A stretch of DNA of 64,000 nt, taken from contig NZ_CP137734.1 of the NCBI RefSeq assembly GCF_033406955.1, positions 7,936,001 to 8,000,000 on the forward strand, given 5' to 3'. Both the position numbers and the translations under genes were made by a program. Source of the stretch: Streptomyces violaceoruber. Lineage in GTDB: Bacteria; Actinomycetota; Actinomycetes; Streptomycetales; Streptomycetaceae. The notes under the pieces are model-generated. The model saw only the letters and a list, made by a program, of their open reading frames with translations, was not told where the DNA came from and searched no databases. Below are positions 18,394-26,766 of the stretch, one piece after another (the stretch's first letter is position 1; every line of letters begins with the position of its first letter).

Positions 18394-18409
18394 CGCAAGT
18401 CGACCTGCG
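18394..18409. promoter_or_regulatory. TetR operator 2
   Basis: CGCAAGTCGACCTGCG is a near-perfect palindrome with the same core pattern as operator 1 (YGCAAGTSGRCYTGCR). The centres are 32 bases apart, about three helical turns, so two dimers could bind the same face. Confidence 0.65.
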
Positions 18410-18459
18410 ATGGGCCGCTGGGGACCGTCCAGAGGTCGCCGCACCGAGGAGGTCCTGTC

Positions 18460-19473
18460 ATGGCGCAGATGCTCGCCGCCCGCCTGCACGTCCCGAGCCG
18501 CACACTGCGGCTCGAAGAGGTGCCCCGCCCGCAGCCCGGCCCGGGGGAGGTGCTGGTCAAGGTCGAGGCGGCCGGCGTCTGCCTGTCCGACGTACACCTC
18601 ATCGACGGCACCCTCACCCCGCTCCTCCTCCGGGGCGACACGGTCACCCTCGGCCACGAGGTCTCCGGCACCGTCGCCGGGACCGGGGCGGGCGTCACCG
18701 CCTGGTCGCCGGGGCAGCGGGTGGTGCTGCACGCCGGTGAGCGGCGGGACGGCGTCACCTACACCCGCGGCGTCGACTACGACGGCGGCTGGGCCGAGTA
18801 CGCCCTCTGCGCCGCCGACGCCATGACGCCGCTGCCGGACGCCATCCCCTTCGAACAGGGCGCGATCATCCCGGACGCCGTGTCCACCCCGTGGGGCGCG
18901 ATCACCGAGACCGGGGAGGTCCGGCCCGCCGAGGCGGTCGGCGTGTGGGGCGTCGGCGGCCTCGGCGTCCACGCCGTGCAACTGCTCCGGGCGATCGGCG
19001 CCTGCCCGGTCGTGGCCGTCGACCCCAGCCCCGTCGCCCGCGAACGGGCCCTGGCCGCGGGCGCCGACCTGGCCCTGGACTCCGCCGACCCGGAGTTCCG
19101 GCAGAAGGTCGGTGCGGCGACGGGCGGCGCGGGGCTCGCCGCCGCCTTCGACTTCGCGGGCGTGCCGCCGGTGCGGGAGCAGGCCGTGTCCGTCCTCGCG
19201 CCCAAGGGGCGGCTGGTCCTGGCCGGTCTGACCGACAAGCCGCTCACCGTCACGGACGGGACCCGGTTCAGCTACCTCCAACAGCGCATCCTCGGCCACT
19301 ACGGCTCCGACATGCCGGTGGCCCTGCCGCAGCTCCTGCGGCTGATCCAGGGCGGACGGCTGGACTTCTCCGGTTCCGTCAGCGGGGTGCTGCCGCTCGC
19401 CGAGGCCGCCGAAGCGGTCGCCCGGCTGGAGAAGAAGGAGGGCGACCCGATCCGGCTGGTGCTGCGCCCGTGA
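18460..19473 (+). CDS. Zinc-type medium-chain alcohol dehydrogenase
   Basis: The 337-residue enzyme oxidises an alcohol or reduces an aldehyde with NAD(P). It has the catalytic zinc ligands (GVCLSD and GHEVSG) and the Rossmann motif GVWGVGGLGVHAVQL. The four-Cys structural zinc lobe is absent: the region after GHE reads VVLHAGERRDG. The ATG follows AGGAGG at good spacing. It is controlled by the divergent TetR gene through the two palindromes. Confidence 0.92.
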   Translation: MAQMLAARLHVPSRTLRLEEVPRPQPGPGEVLVKVEAAGVCLSDVHLIDGTLTPLLLRGDTVTLGHEVSGTVAGTGAGVTAWSPGQRVVLHAGERRDGVTYTRGVDYDGGWAEYALCAADAMTPLPDAIPFEQGAIIPDAVSTPWGAITETGEVRPAEAVGVWGVGGLGVHAVQLLRAIGACPVVAVDPSPVARERALAAGADLALDSADPEFRQKVGAATGGAGLAAAFDFAGVPPVREQAVSVLAPKGRLVLAGLTDKPLTVTDGTRFSYLQQRILGHYGSDMPVALPQLLRLIQGGRLDFSGSVSGVLPLAEAAEAVARLEKKEGDPIRLVLRP

Positions 19474-19516
19474 GGTGAGGGAAAGCTGAGAATCCCAGCG
19501 GCGTGTGAACGCTCCG

Positions 19517-19544
19517 GCCCCCGGTTCCGTATGGAGCCGGGGGC
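19517..19544 (+). terminator. Hairpin terminator after the alcohol dehydrogenase gene
   Basis: GCCCCCGG (19517-19524) and CCGGGGGC (19537-19544) form a perfect 8-base stem, extended inward, around a short GTAT loop, followed by ATTT. It lies between the dehydrogenase stop and the TTG start at 19583 and argues against start codons placed upstream of it. Confidence 0.7.
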
Positions 19545-19582
19545 ATTTCATGCCCGAGTCCGTCACGACACAGGAGCACGCC

Positions 19583-21658
19583 TTGGGACACAACAGGCGC
19601 AGACGCCCGACCGGGGCGCGGCGCGCGACCTTCGGAGCGGTCGCGCTGATACTGGGGGGCAGCGGACTGGTGGCCGTGAACGTCTTCGCCTCCGCGACCG
19701 AGTCCGGCAACCCCGCCGTTCCGCTGGGCAGTTCCGGAATCGCGGCCACCGTCGACTGCCCCGATCCGACCGAGCGGCTCACGGCCGTTCCGGAGCAGGC
19801 CAGACCGACGGTGGACACCGAACTCGCCCAGCTCGACGAGCAGATCGCCGCCGCCTACCGCGGGCTTCAGGAAGCCGCCCGCGCCGCGGACGACGGCACG
19901 CTCGACGAGGGCGCGATCCTCGACCCGCTCAAGAAGGAACGCGCGGCGACGATCGAGCGCATCGCCGCCGCCATCGACCGGGCGGGCCGGCGCCCCGAGG
20001 GCCTGGACGCCCTGGCCGAGTGCACCCTGCGCCGCACCGAGGTCGCGTCGGCGGACGCGGGGAGCGGCAGCCCGGCCCAGCAGGGGCAGGAGCAGGGACA
20101 AGGCCAAGGCCAGGAGCGGGAAGAGGGCCAGGAGCAGGGGCGCCAGGACGACGGGGGCGAGGCGCCCGGTGACGGGCAGCAGCAGCCCGGCAACGGCGGA
20201 CAGGCCGGCAACGGCCCCGTGGCGGCGGACTACGTCGGCATCGAATCCGTCCGGCCCAACGCCGCGCGAGCGCCCCGGCAGCAGAAGGCCTCGACCGGCT
20301 CCTTCGCCACCAGTTGCGGAGTCAACGCCGAGGGCCTGTTCAACTCGGACAACCTGATCGCCGCCCCCGGCGTGAGCAACGGCGCCCATCACTTCCACGA
20401 CTACGTCGGCAACCAGGCCAACAACGCCCTGGCCAGTGACGAGAACCTGGCCGCGGGCGACACGAGCTGCGCCGACCAGGGCGACAAGTCCTCGTACTAC
20501 TGGCCCGTGCTGCGGCTCCAGAACGGCTCCGACGAACAGGACGCCCAGTCGCCGGGCGGCGGCATCGAGGGCAACGCGGGCGAGATCGTCACGCCGGACG
20601 AGGTCACGCTGACGTTCCAGGGCAACGAGCGCGGCGAGGTCACGGAGATGCCGCGGCTGCTGCGCATCATCACCGGCGACGCCAAGGCGTTCGTCAACGG
20701 AAACACCAACGCGAACGCCTCCTGGAGCTGCACCGGCTTCGAGGACCGGCAGCTGAAGGACAAGTACCCGCTGTGCCCCTCGGGCAGCGACGTGGTGCGC
20801 ACCTTCACCTTCCAGAGCTGCTGGGACGGCCGCAACATCGACAGCGCCAACCACCGCACCCACATGGCCTTCGCCGCCGCCGACGGCAGTTGCCCGGAGG
20901 GGTTCCGGGCCGTTCCGCGACTGGTGCAGCGGGTCGTCTACGACGTGGCCGCGCCCAGCCTGGAGGACGGCGGCCGGACCGTTCCGCTGTTCGCCGTGGA
21001 CTCCTTCCCCGAGCAGCTGCACAAGCCGGTCACTGACCACAGCGACTTCATCAACGTCTTCGACGAGGACCTGATGCGCGAGATGGTCGAGTGCATCAAC
21101 TCCGGTCGTGAGTGCGGTCCGGACACACCTCCGGGGCCCGGGCCTGGCCAGGGCGGGGAACAGCCCGGCGGGAACGACGGGGAGCAGCCCGGCGACGACG
21201 ACGGGCAGACCGCCGAGCCCCCGGCCGAGCAGACCGCCACGGCCTCGGCCCCCGCGGACACCGGAGAGGACGGCCAGGACGGCCAGGACGGGCAGACGGG
21301 CGGGAAGGACTCCGGGAAGGCCCCGGGCCAGAACGCGAGCCAGGACGAGCGGCCACATGAGGGGCGGAACGGGCAGCAGAACGACGGGCGGACCGGCGGG
21401 GACGAGCCCGTGCCCCCGGCCGAGGGGCAGGACGCCGGCGCATCCGCGAGCGCCGAGCCCAGGGCCGCGACGACACCCGCCGACGCCCCGAACGCCCCGA
21501 ACGACGTGAGCGGCAGCGGGGCCGCACCCGCACCGCAGGCGCAGGGCGGGCTCGCCGAGACGGGTTCCGGACTCGGGCTCTGGCCCGCGGCGGTCGGCGG
21601 CGTGCTCTTCGCCGGGGGCTGCGTGCTGCTGCTCCGTTCCAGGCGGCGCACGCCGTAA
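19583..21658 (+). CDS. Secreted, sortase-anchored DUF1996 protein
   Basis: The product of about 691 residues starts with a basic, hydrophobic export signal (MGHNRRRR then FGAVALILGGSGLVAVNVFA). A helical segment and a Gln/Gly-rich linker (about residues 165-215) lead to a DUF1996 domain of about 300 residues with CGVNAEGLFNSDN, GAHHFHDYVGN, NHRTHMAF and HKPVTDHSDF. A second Gly/Gln/Asp-rich stalk precedes LAETG at about residue 657, a hydrophobic span and the tail RSRRRTP, a sorting signal of the LAxTG type used by class E sortases. I chose the TTG start because AGGAG lies seven bases before it and a terminator hairpin covers the upstream ATG region. Confidence 0.85.
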   Translation: MGHNRRRRPTGARRATFGAVALILGGSGLVAVNVFASATESGNPAVPLGSSGIAATVDCPDPTERLTAVPEQARPTVDTELAQLDEQIAAAYRGLQEAARAADDGTLDEGAILDPLKKERAATIERIAAAIDRAGRRPEGLDALAECTLRRTEVASADAGSGSPAQQGQEQGQGQGQEREEGQEQGRQDDGGEAPGDGQQQPGNGGQAGNGPVAADYVGIESVRPNAARAPRQQKASTGSFATSCGVNAEGLFNSDNLIAAPGVSNGAHHFHDYVGNQANNALASDENLAAGDTSCADQGDKSSYYWPVLRLQNGSDEQDAQSPGGGIEGNAGEIVTPDEVTLTFQGNERGEVTEMPRLLRIITGDAKAFVNGNTNANASWSCTGFEDRQLKDKYPLCPSGSDVVRTFTFQSCWDGRNIDSANHRTHMAFAAADGSCPEGFRAVPRLVQRVVYDVAAPSLEDGGRTVPLFAVDSFPEQLHKPVTDHSDFINVFDEDLMREMVECINSGRECGPDTPPGPGPGQGGEQPGGNDGEQPGDDDGQTAEPPAEQTATASAPADTGEDGQDGQDGQTGGKDSGKAPGQNASQDERPHEGRNGQQNDGRTGGDEPVPPAEGQDAGASASAEPRAATTPADAPNAPNDVSGSGAAPAPQAQGGLAETGSGLGLWPAAVGGVLFAGGCVLLLRSRRRTP

Positions 21659-21779
21659 CGGCTGCCGGAGCCGCCTGAGCGCGGGTGGGCGGGGCCGTTC
21701 CCCGCTCACCCGCCGTTTGGCTCATTCGGGATGTTGCCAATTCCCGCACCCTGGCGCAGCCTGGTCTTCGAACAGGCCT

Positions 21780-21793
21780 TGGGAGCGCTCCCA
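21780..21793. promoter_or_regulatory. CebR box
   Basis: TGGGAGCGCTCCCA is a perfect 14-base palindrome identical to the operator known for CebR, the cellobiose-responsive LacI-family repressor of Streptomyces cellulolytic genes. It lies 57 bases upstream of the LPMO start codon. Confidence 0.85.
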
Positions 21794-21849
21794 TGCCTGT
21801 TCGCGAGTTCCTGTTCCTCGCTGTCCCCCACGCGGAAGAAGGATGCCTC

Positions 21850-22536
21850 ATGACGTGTCATGATCGCGCCAAAGTTCAACTCGCCGGAAGGGCCCGACGG
21901 GCGACGACCCTCGTCCTCAGTACTCTGGCCGCGGTCCTGCTCACCCTGATCCCCTGGAGCGGCACCGCCGTGGCCCACGGCTCGGTCGTCGACCCCGCCT
22001 CCCGCAACTACGGCTGCTGGGAACGCTGGGGCGACGACTTCCAGAACCCGGCCATGGCCGACGAGGACCCCATGTGCTGGCAGGCGTGGCAGGACGACCC
22101 CAACGCCATGTGGAACTGGAACGGCCTCTACCGCAACGGCTCGGCCGGCGACTTCGAGGCGGTCGTCCCCGACGGTCAGCTGTGCAGCGGCGGCCGTACC
22201 GAGAGCGGACGCTACAACTCCCTCGACGCCGTGGGCCCGTGGCAGACCACGGACGTCACCGACGACTTCACCGTCAAGCTCCACGACCAGGCCAGCCACG
22301 GCGCCGACTACTTCCTGGTCTATGTCACCAAGCAGGGCTTCGACCCCGCCACCCAGGCCCTGACCTGGGGAGACCTCCAGCAGGTCGCGCGCACGGGCAG
22401 CTACGGGCCCAGCCAGAACTACGAGATCCCGGTGAGTACCTCGGGACTGACCGGCCGGCACGTCGTCTACACGATCTGGCAGGCCTCGCACATGGACCAG
22501 ACCTACTTCCTGTGCAGCGACGTCGACTTCGGCTGA
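21850..22536 (+). CDS. AA10 lytic polysaccharide monooxygenase
   Basis: This secreted copper enzyme cuts crystalline cellulose or chitin by oxidation. The signal peptide ends in GTAVA and leaves His43 as the mature N-terminus (HGSVVDP), the first copper-brace ligand; the second is probably His150 in HDQASHGADYF. The C-terminus TYFLCSDVDFG carries the conserved axial Phe region. It is a single catalytic module of 186 residues without a carbohydrate-binding module. It closely resembles the protein I remember as ScLPMO10B (SCO0643), which is active on cellulose and chitin. The ATG at 21850 follows AAGGA. The CebR box upstream implies induction by cellobiose. Confidence 0.93.
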   Translation: MTCHDRAKVQLAGRARRATTLVLSTLAAVLLTLIPWSGTAVAHGSVVDPASRNYGCWERWGDDFQNPAMADEDPMCWQAWQDDPNAMWNWNGLYRNGSAGDFEAVVPDGQLCSGGRTESGRYNSLDAVGPWQTTDVTDDFTVKLHDQASHGADYFLVYVTKQGFDPATQALTWGDLQQVARTGSYGPSQNYEIPVSTSGLTGRHVVYTIWQASHMDQTYFLCSDVDFG

Positions 22537-22656
22537 CCCGCGCCACTCCCGTCCCCCCACCCCCGCCGGTCGCGCCCGCGTCCGGCGGGGACACCGGTCG
22601 TGCGACCGTCCGCCGAGGCGCTCCGGGACCGTCCCCGATGCGGTATACGTCCCTCC

Positions 22657-24345
22657 ATGGACTACTACGACCTGGGCCGCCACGGGCGCCCGGTGACGAC
22701 CTCGTCGCCCGAGGCCCAGCGGTGGTTCGACCGTGGGCTGGTGTGGACGTACGCCTTCCACCACGAGGAGGCCGTCGCCTGTTTCGAGGCCGCCGTCGCG
22801 GCGGACCCGGACTGCGCCATGGCCCACTGGGGCATCGCCCACGCGCTCGGCCCCAACTACAACAAGCCGTGGGATGCCTTCGACACCGAGGAGCTGACCC
22901 GGACCGTCGACCGCACCCATGCCGCCGTCGAACGCGCCCACGCCCTGGCCGGCCGGGCCACGCCGGCCGAGCGGGCCCTGATCGACGCCCTGCGCGCCCG
23001 CTACCCGCAGGCGAGCGCCGTCGAGGACTGCTCGGTGTGGAACGCGCCGTACGCCGACGGCATGCGCGCCGTGTACGAACTGGCCCCCGACGACCTGGAC
23101 GTGGCGGCCCTCTACGCGGACGCGCTGATGAACCTGACCCCCTGGCAGCTGTGGGACCTGCGCACCGGGCTGCCGGCGGAGGGCGCGCGCACCCTGGCGG
23201 CGAAGGAGGTGCTGGACCGTGCCCTGGCCGCGGAGGGGGGCCGCGACCACCCCGGCGTCGTGCACCTCTACATCCACCTGATGGAGATGTCGCCCACCCC
23301 CGAGGCGGCCCTCGCGGTCGCCGACCGGCTGCGCGGCCTGGTCCCGGACGCGGGGCACCTGCTGCACATGCCCTCACACCTCGAAGTACTGTGCGGCGAC
23401 TACCGCCGCGTGGTGTCGGACAACGAGGCCGCGATCGCCGCCGACGAGAAGTGCCTCGCACGGTCGGGGGCGATGAACTTCTACACCCTCTACCGCGCGC
23501 ACAACCACCACTTCAAGATCTACGGCGCGATGTTCCTGGGCCGGTACGAGGTCGCCCTGGACGCCGCGGCCCGCCTGGAGGCGTCCGTTCCCGAGGCGCT
23601 GCTGCGGGTGGAGAGCCCTCCCATGGCCGACTGGCTCGAGGCCTTCCTGGCCATGCGGGTGCACGTCCTGATCCGGTTCGGCCGCTGGACGGACATCCTC
23701 GCCCTGCCGCTGCCGGACGACCCGCGCCTGTACTGCGTGACGACCGCGATGCTGCACTACGCCCGCGGCGTCGCCCTCTCGGCCACCGGCCGGGTCGTGG
23801 AGGCGGAGACCGAACGCGATCTGTTCCGGGCGGCGGTGGACCGCGTGCCCGGCTCCCGCACGCTGTTCAACAACACCTGCGCCGACATCCTCGCCATCGC
23901 CTCCGCCATGCTCGACGGCGAGCTGGAGTACCGCAGGGGCGACCACACCGCCGCCTTCGCCGCGCTGGAGCGCTCCGTCGAACTGGACGACAACCTGCCC
24001 TACGACGAACCCTGGGGCTGGATGCAGCCCACCCGGCACGCCTACGGTGCCCTGCTCCTGGAACAGGGCCGGACCGCCGAGGCCGAGGCGGTCTACCGGG
24101 CCGACCTGGGCCTGGACGACACCCTGCCCCGCCCGCTCCAGCACCCGAACAACGTCTGGGCCCTGCACGGACTCCACGAGTGCCTGGTACGGCTCGGCAG
24201 GGCGGGGGAGGCGCGGATCGTGGCACAGCAGCTGCGGTTCGCCGCCGCCCTGGCGGACGTGCCGGTCGAGGCGTCCTGCTTCTGCCGCCTCGAGCCCGCC
24301 CCGGCCGCCGGTGGCGACGCGGGCTGCTGTGCCACCGGCCAGTGA
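22657..24345 (+). CDS. Tetratricopeptide repeat protein
   Basis: The 562-residue soluble protein is almost wholly alpha-helical repeats (HHEEAVACFEAAVAADPDCAMAHWGIAHALG is the first). It contains recurrent His-rich motifs, HLYIHLMEMS and HLLHMPSHLEV, and ends in a Cys-rich tail (SCFCRLE and GCCATGQ). No signal peptide is present. Proteins of this type are widespread but uncharacterised; the His/Cys clusters hint at metal binding. The ATG at 22657 is chosen because the frame before it shows no conserved features. Confidence 0.8.
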   Translation: MDYYDLGRHGRPVTTSSPEAQRWFDRGLVWTYAFHHEEAVACFEAAVAADPDCAMAHWGIAHALGPNYNKPWDAFDTEELTRTVDRTHAAVERAHALAGRATPAERALIDALRARYPQASAVEDCSVWNAPYADGMRAVYELAPDDLDVAALYADALMNLTPWQLWDLRTGLPAEGARTLAAKEVLDRALAAEGGRDHPGVVHLYIHLMEMSPTPEAALAVADRLRGLVPDAGHLLHMPSHLEVLCGDYRRVVSDNEAAIAADEKCLARSGAMNFYTLYRAHNHHFKIYGAMFLGRYEVALDAAARLEASVPEALLRVESPPMADWLEAFLAMRVHVLIRFGRWTDILALPLPDDPRLYCVTTAMLHYARGVALSATGRVVEAETERDLFRAAVDRVPGSRTLFNNTCADILAIASAMLDGELEYRRGDHTAAFAALERSVELDDNLPYDEPWGWMQPTRHAYGALLLEQGRTAEAEAVYRADLGLDDTLPRPLQHPNNVWALHGLHECLVRLGRAGEARIVAQQLRFAAALADVPVEASCFCRLEPAPAAGGDAGCCATGQ

Positions 24346-24410
24346 CGCCGTCCGCCCCGGCCCCGGCCCAGGGGCGGGGCGGGGGCGGCGGAGACCGGGA
24401 CGGCGACGGA

Positions 24411-24986
24411 TCAGACGTTGACGCCGAAGTCCGCGGCGATCCCGGCGAGACCCGAGGCGTAGCCCTGCCCGACCGCGCGGAACTTCCACTCGGCGCCGTG
24501 CCGGTACAGCTCGCCGAAGACCATCGCGGTCTCGGTCGAGGCGTCCTCGGACAGGTCGTAGCGGGCGAGTTCCTGGTTGTTCGCCTGGTTGACGACCCGG
24601 ATGAAGGCGTTGCGGACCTGGCCGAAGCTCTGGCCGCGGTTCTCCGCGTCGTGGATCGAGACGGGGAAGACGATCCGGTCCACCTCGGCCGGGACCGCGA
24701 CGAGGTTCACCTTGACCGCCTCGTCGTCGCCCTCGCCCTCACCGGTGAGGTTGTCGCCGGTGTGCTCGACCGACCCGTCCGGGCTGGTGAGGTTGTTGTA
24801 GAAGACGAAGTGCCCGTCCGAGAGCACCTTGCCCGACGTGTCGAGGAGCAGCGCCGAGGCGTCCAGGTCGTAGTCGGTGCCGGTCGTGGTGCGCACGTCC
24901 CAGCCCAGACCCACCAGCACGGCGGTCAGGCCGGGCGCCTCCTTGCTGAGCGAGACGTTGCCGCCCTTGGCCAGGGAAACTCCCAC
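24411..24986 (-). CDS. terD: TerD-family stress protein
   Basis: The 191-residue protein is a typical TerD (VSLAKGGNVSLSKEAPGLTAVLVGLGWDVR, the calcium-binding GDDE and DDEAV loops, and KFRAVGQGYASGLAGIAADFGV at the end). TerD proteins bind calcium and take part in tellurite and oxidative stress tolerance and development. The GTG start is set by AAGGAG seven bases upstream. The gene is divergent from a BlaI-type repressor with a BlaI-like box between them. No other ter gene is adjacent. Confidence 0.93.
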   Translation of the reverse strand: MGVSLAKGGNVSLSKEAPGLTAVLVGLGWDVRTTTGTDYDLDASALLLDTSGKVLSDGHFVFYNNLTSPDGSVEHTGDNLTGEGEGDDEAVKVNLVAVPAEVDRIVFPVSIHDAENRGQSFGQVRNAFIRVVNQANNQELARYDLSEDASTETAMVFGELYRHGAEWKFRAVGQGYASGLAGIAADFGVNV

Positions 24987-25000
24987 TGCGTTCTCCTTCG

Positions 25001-25033
25001 TCGTGTCCGTCGTGTCCGTCGTGTCCGTCGTGT
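25001..25033. repeat. 9-base tandem repeat in the terD leader
   Basis: TCGTGTCCG is present three times without change (25001-25027), followed by a partial copy. It lies in the 5' leader of terD, just before its ribosome binding site. Confidence 0.8.
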
Positions 25034-25058
25034 TCCGTGTGTGCGTGCCTGCCGCCAA

Positions 25059-25074
25059 TCTACAACACTGTAGA
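25059..25074. promoter_or_regulatory. BlaI/MecI-type operator
   Basis: TCTACAACACTGTAGA contains TACA and TGTA half-sites separated by four bases, the hallmark of BlaI/MecI/CopY-family operators. It lies between terD and the repressor gene and could control both. Confidence 0.65.
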
Positions 25075-25086
25075 AGAAAGCTTTCT
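25075..25086. promoter_or_regulatory. Perfect 12-base palindrome next to the BlaI-type box
   Basis: AGAAAGCTTTCT is a perfect, AT-rich palindrome directly abutting the BlaI-like operator. It may be a second regulator site or part of the promoter. Function is unknown. Confidence 0.4.
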
Positions 25087-25133
25087 ATACGATGTCGCTC
25101 CGGAAGACGATCGGCGGCGGAAGGAGGCGGGCC

Positions 25134-25520
25134 GTGACGGATGACCGGCGTCCGCGGCGACGGGGGCAGGGTGAGCTGGAGGCGCTGGTGCTGTCCGCGC
25201 TGCGCGAGGCGGACGGGCCCGCGACGGCCGGCTGGGTGCAGGAGCGCCTCGGCGGCGACCTCGCCTACACGACGGTGATCACGATCCTGACCCGGCTCCT
25301 GGAGAAGGGTGCCGTGAGCCGGGAGCGGGCCGGCCGGTCCTTCGCCTGGACGCCCGCCGCCGACCAGGCGGGACTGGCCGCCCGGAAGATGCGCAAGGTC
25401 CTGGACGCCGAGAGCGACCGGGAAGCCGTGCTGGCCAGCTTCGTCACCGGCCTCGACCCCGACGACGAACGGCTGCTGCGCGAAGTGCTGGGGCACGCGC
25501 GTGCCGCGGAGGACGGCTGA
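25134..25520 (+). CDS. BlaI/MecI/CopY-family transcriptional repressor
   Basis: The 128-residue repressor has the winged helix of this family (GELEALVLSALREADGPATAGWVQERLGGDLAYTTVITILTRLLEKGAVSRERAGRSFAWTP) and a C-terminal dimerisation part. The GTG at 25134 follows AAGGAGG. In this family a paired membrane protease cleaves the repressor; such a gene follows six bases after its stop. Confidence 0.92.
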   Translation: MTDDRRPRRRGQGELEALVLSALREADGPATAGWVQERLGGDLAYTTVITILTRLLEKGAVSRERAGRSFAWTPAADQAGLAARKMRKVLDAESDREAVLASFVTGLDPDDERLLREVLGHARAAEDG

Positions 25521-25526
25521 CGCCGC

Positions 25527-26459
25527 ATGGGAGTCTTCGTCTTCCTGCCCCTGGTCCTGCCGCTGACGGCGTGGCCGATCGCCAGGCTGGCCGAGCAGCA
25601 CCTGCACCCGCGCACCGCGACCAGGCTGCTCACCGCCGTGGCCGTCGTGATGGCCCTGTGCAGCACGCTGTGCCTGGCCCTGGTGATGGTGGTCGGCACC
25701 GCGCAACTGCCGGGCAACCCGCTCCCCGACGGCTGGTCGGACCCGGAGGTGCGGGCGGCGGTGCCCTACGACGAGGTCGTCGGCAAGGCGGCGATCCCCG
25801 CGCTGTGCGCCGTGGTCGCGGCGTCGGCGCGGACCCTGTGGCGGCACCGCCGGGTGCGCCGTGCCGCCCACCGCGCGCTGGCCGGACTGCCGGGCACCGG
25901 GGTGGCCGTGCTGCCGGACGACGTGCCCTACGCGTACGCGCTGCCCGGCGGACACCGCGACCGTGTGGTGGTGAGCACCGCCCTGCTCGACTGCCTCGAA
26001 CCGGGGGAGCGGCGCGCGCTGTTCGCCCACGAGCGTGCCCATCTCGCCGGCCGGCACCACCGCTTCCTGCTCGCCGTACGGTTGGCCGCACTGGCCAACC
26101 CGTTCCTGCGCCCGCTGCGGACCGCCGTGTCCTACACGGCGGAGCGGTGGGCGGACGAGGCGGCCGCACGGACGGTCGGCGACCGGCGGACGGTCGCGAC
26201 CGCGATCGGCAAGGCGGCCCTGGTCTCCCGCGGCACGCCCGTCGCCACCCTCGCCGGTCTCGCGGCGCCCGGCCCGGTGCCGCGCCGGGTGGCGGCCCTG
26301 CTCGGCCCCGCCCCCGCGGTCCGCACCTGGCCCCCGGTCTTCACGTCGGTGGGTCTGGCGGCGTGGGCGGCGGCCGCCGGAACCGCCGTCTCGGCGATGT
26401 CGTCCGCGAACGCCGCCGTCACGATGTTCCTCATCCTGCGGGCCGCGACGCCGTTCTGA
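25527..26459 (+). CDS. M56-family (BlaR1/MecR1-like) membrane zinc metalloprotease
   Basis: The 310-residue protein has N-terminal membrane helices, a helix near residues 88-100, the zinc motif HERAH at residues 168-172 with the third ligand probably in YTAERWADEAA, and a C-terminal membrane span. It lacks the extracellular penicillin-binding sensor of BlaR1, as is usual for actinobacterial M56 proteins. It is coupled to the BlaI-type repressor, which is its likely substrate. The inducing signal is unknown. Confidence 0.9.
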   Translation: MGVFVFLPLVLPLTAWPIARLAEQHLHPRTATRLLTAVAVVMALCSTLCLALVMVVGTAQLPGNPLPDGWSDPEVRAAVPYDEVVGKAAIPALCAVVAASARTLWRHRRVRRAAHRALAGLPGTGVAVLPDDVPYAYALPGGHRDRVVVSTALLDCLEPGERRALFAHERAHLAGRHHRFLLAVRLAALANPFLRPLRTAVSYTAERWADEAAARTVGDRRTVATAIGKAALVSRGTPVATLAGLAAPGPVPRRVAALLGPAPAVRTWPPVFTSVGLAAWAAAAGTAVSAMSSANAAVTMFLILRAATPF

Positions 26460-26766
26460 CCGGTCCTCACTCCTTGACGGGCGATGGCGGGCAGGAAGTT
26501 TCGCAGGTCACAGAAGTGTCGCCGCTTCTTCTTCACTCGATCGGGTGAGTGACCAATCCGGGTCGGGACCCGCTCCGGATTCCCCGTGTGAGGGAAGAAC
26601 CGAGACCGTGCCGACAGCGAACCGGCGGCTGACCCCCGAACCGGGGCGGCCGGCCACCACGTAACGGCACCGCGTGCTCGGCGGCCCGCCGCACACCACT
26701 TCAGCTCCGCGTCACGACTTCGCGCCAACGCAGCCTTTGCGCTGCCCGTTTTCAGGGAGATTTTCC
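26460..26766. other. Intergenic region with one hairpin, upstream of the fasciclin gene
   Basis: No gene is seen. AATCCGG (26555-26561) and CCGGATT (26575-26581) form a stem with an inner GGGTC/GACCC stem; this could end the M56 transcript or sit in the leader of the fasciclin gene. No clear promoter was recognised. Confidence 0.4.

Noticed and set aside
19505..19582. Start of the DUF1996 gene at 19505 or 19550
   Set aside because: These codons lie before or just after the terminator hairpin at 19517-19544 and lack a ribosome site, unlike TTG 19583.
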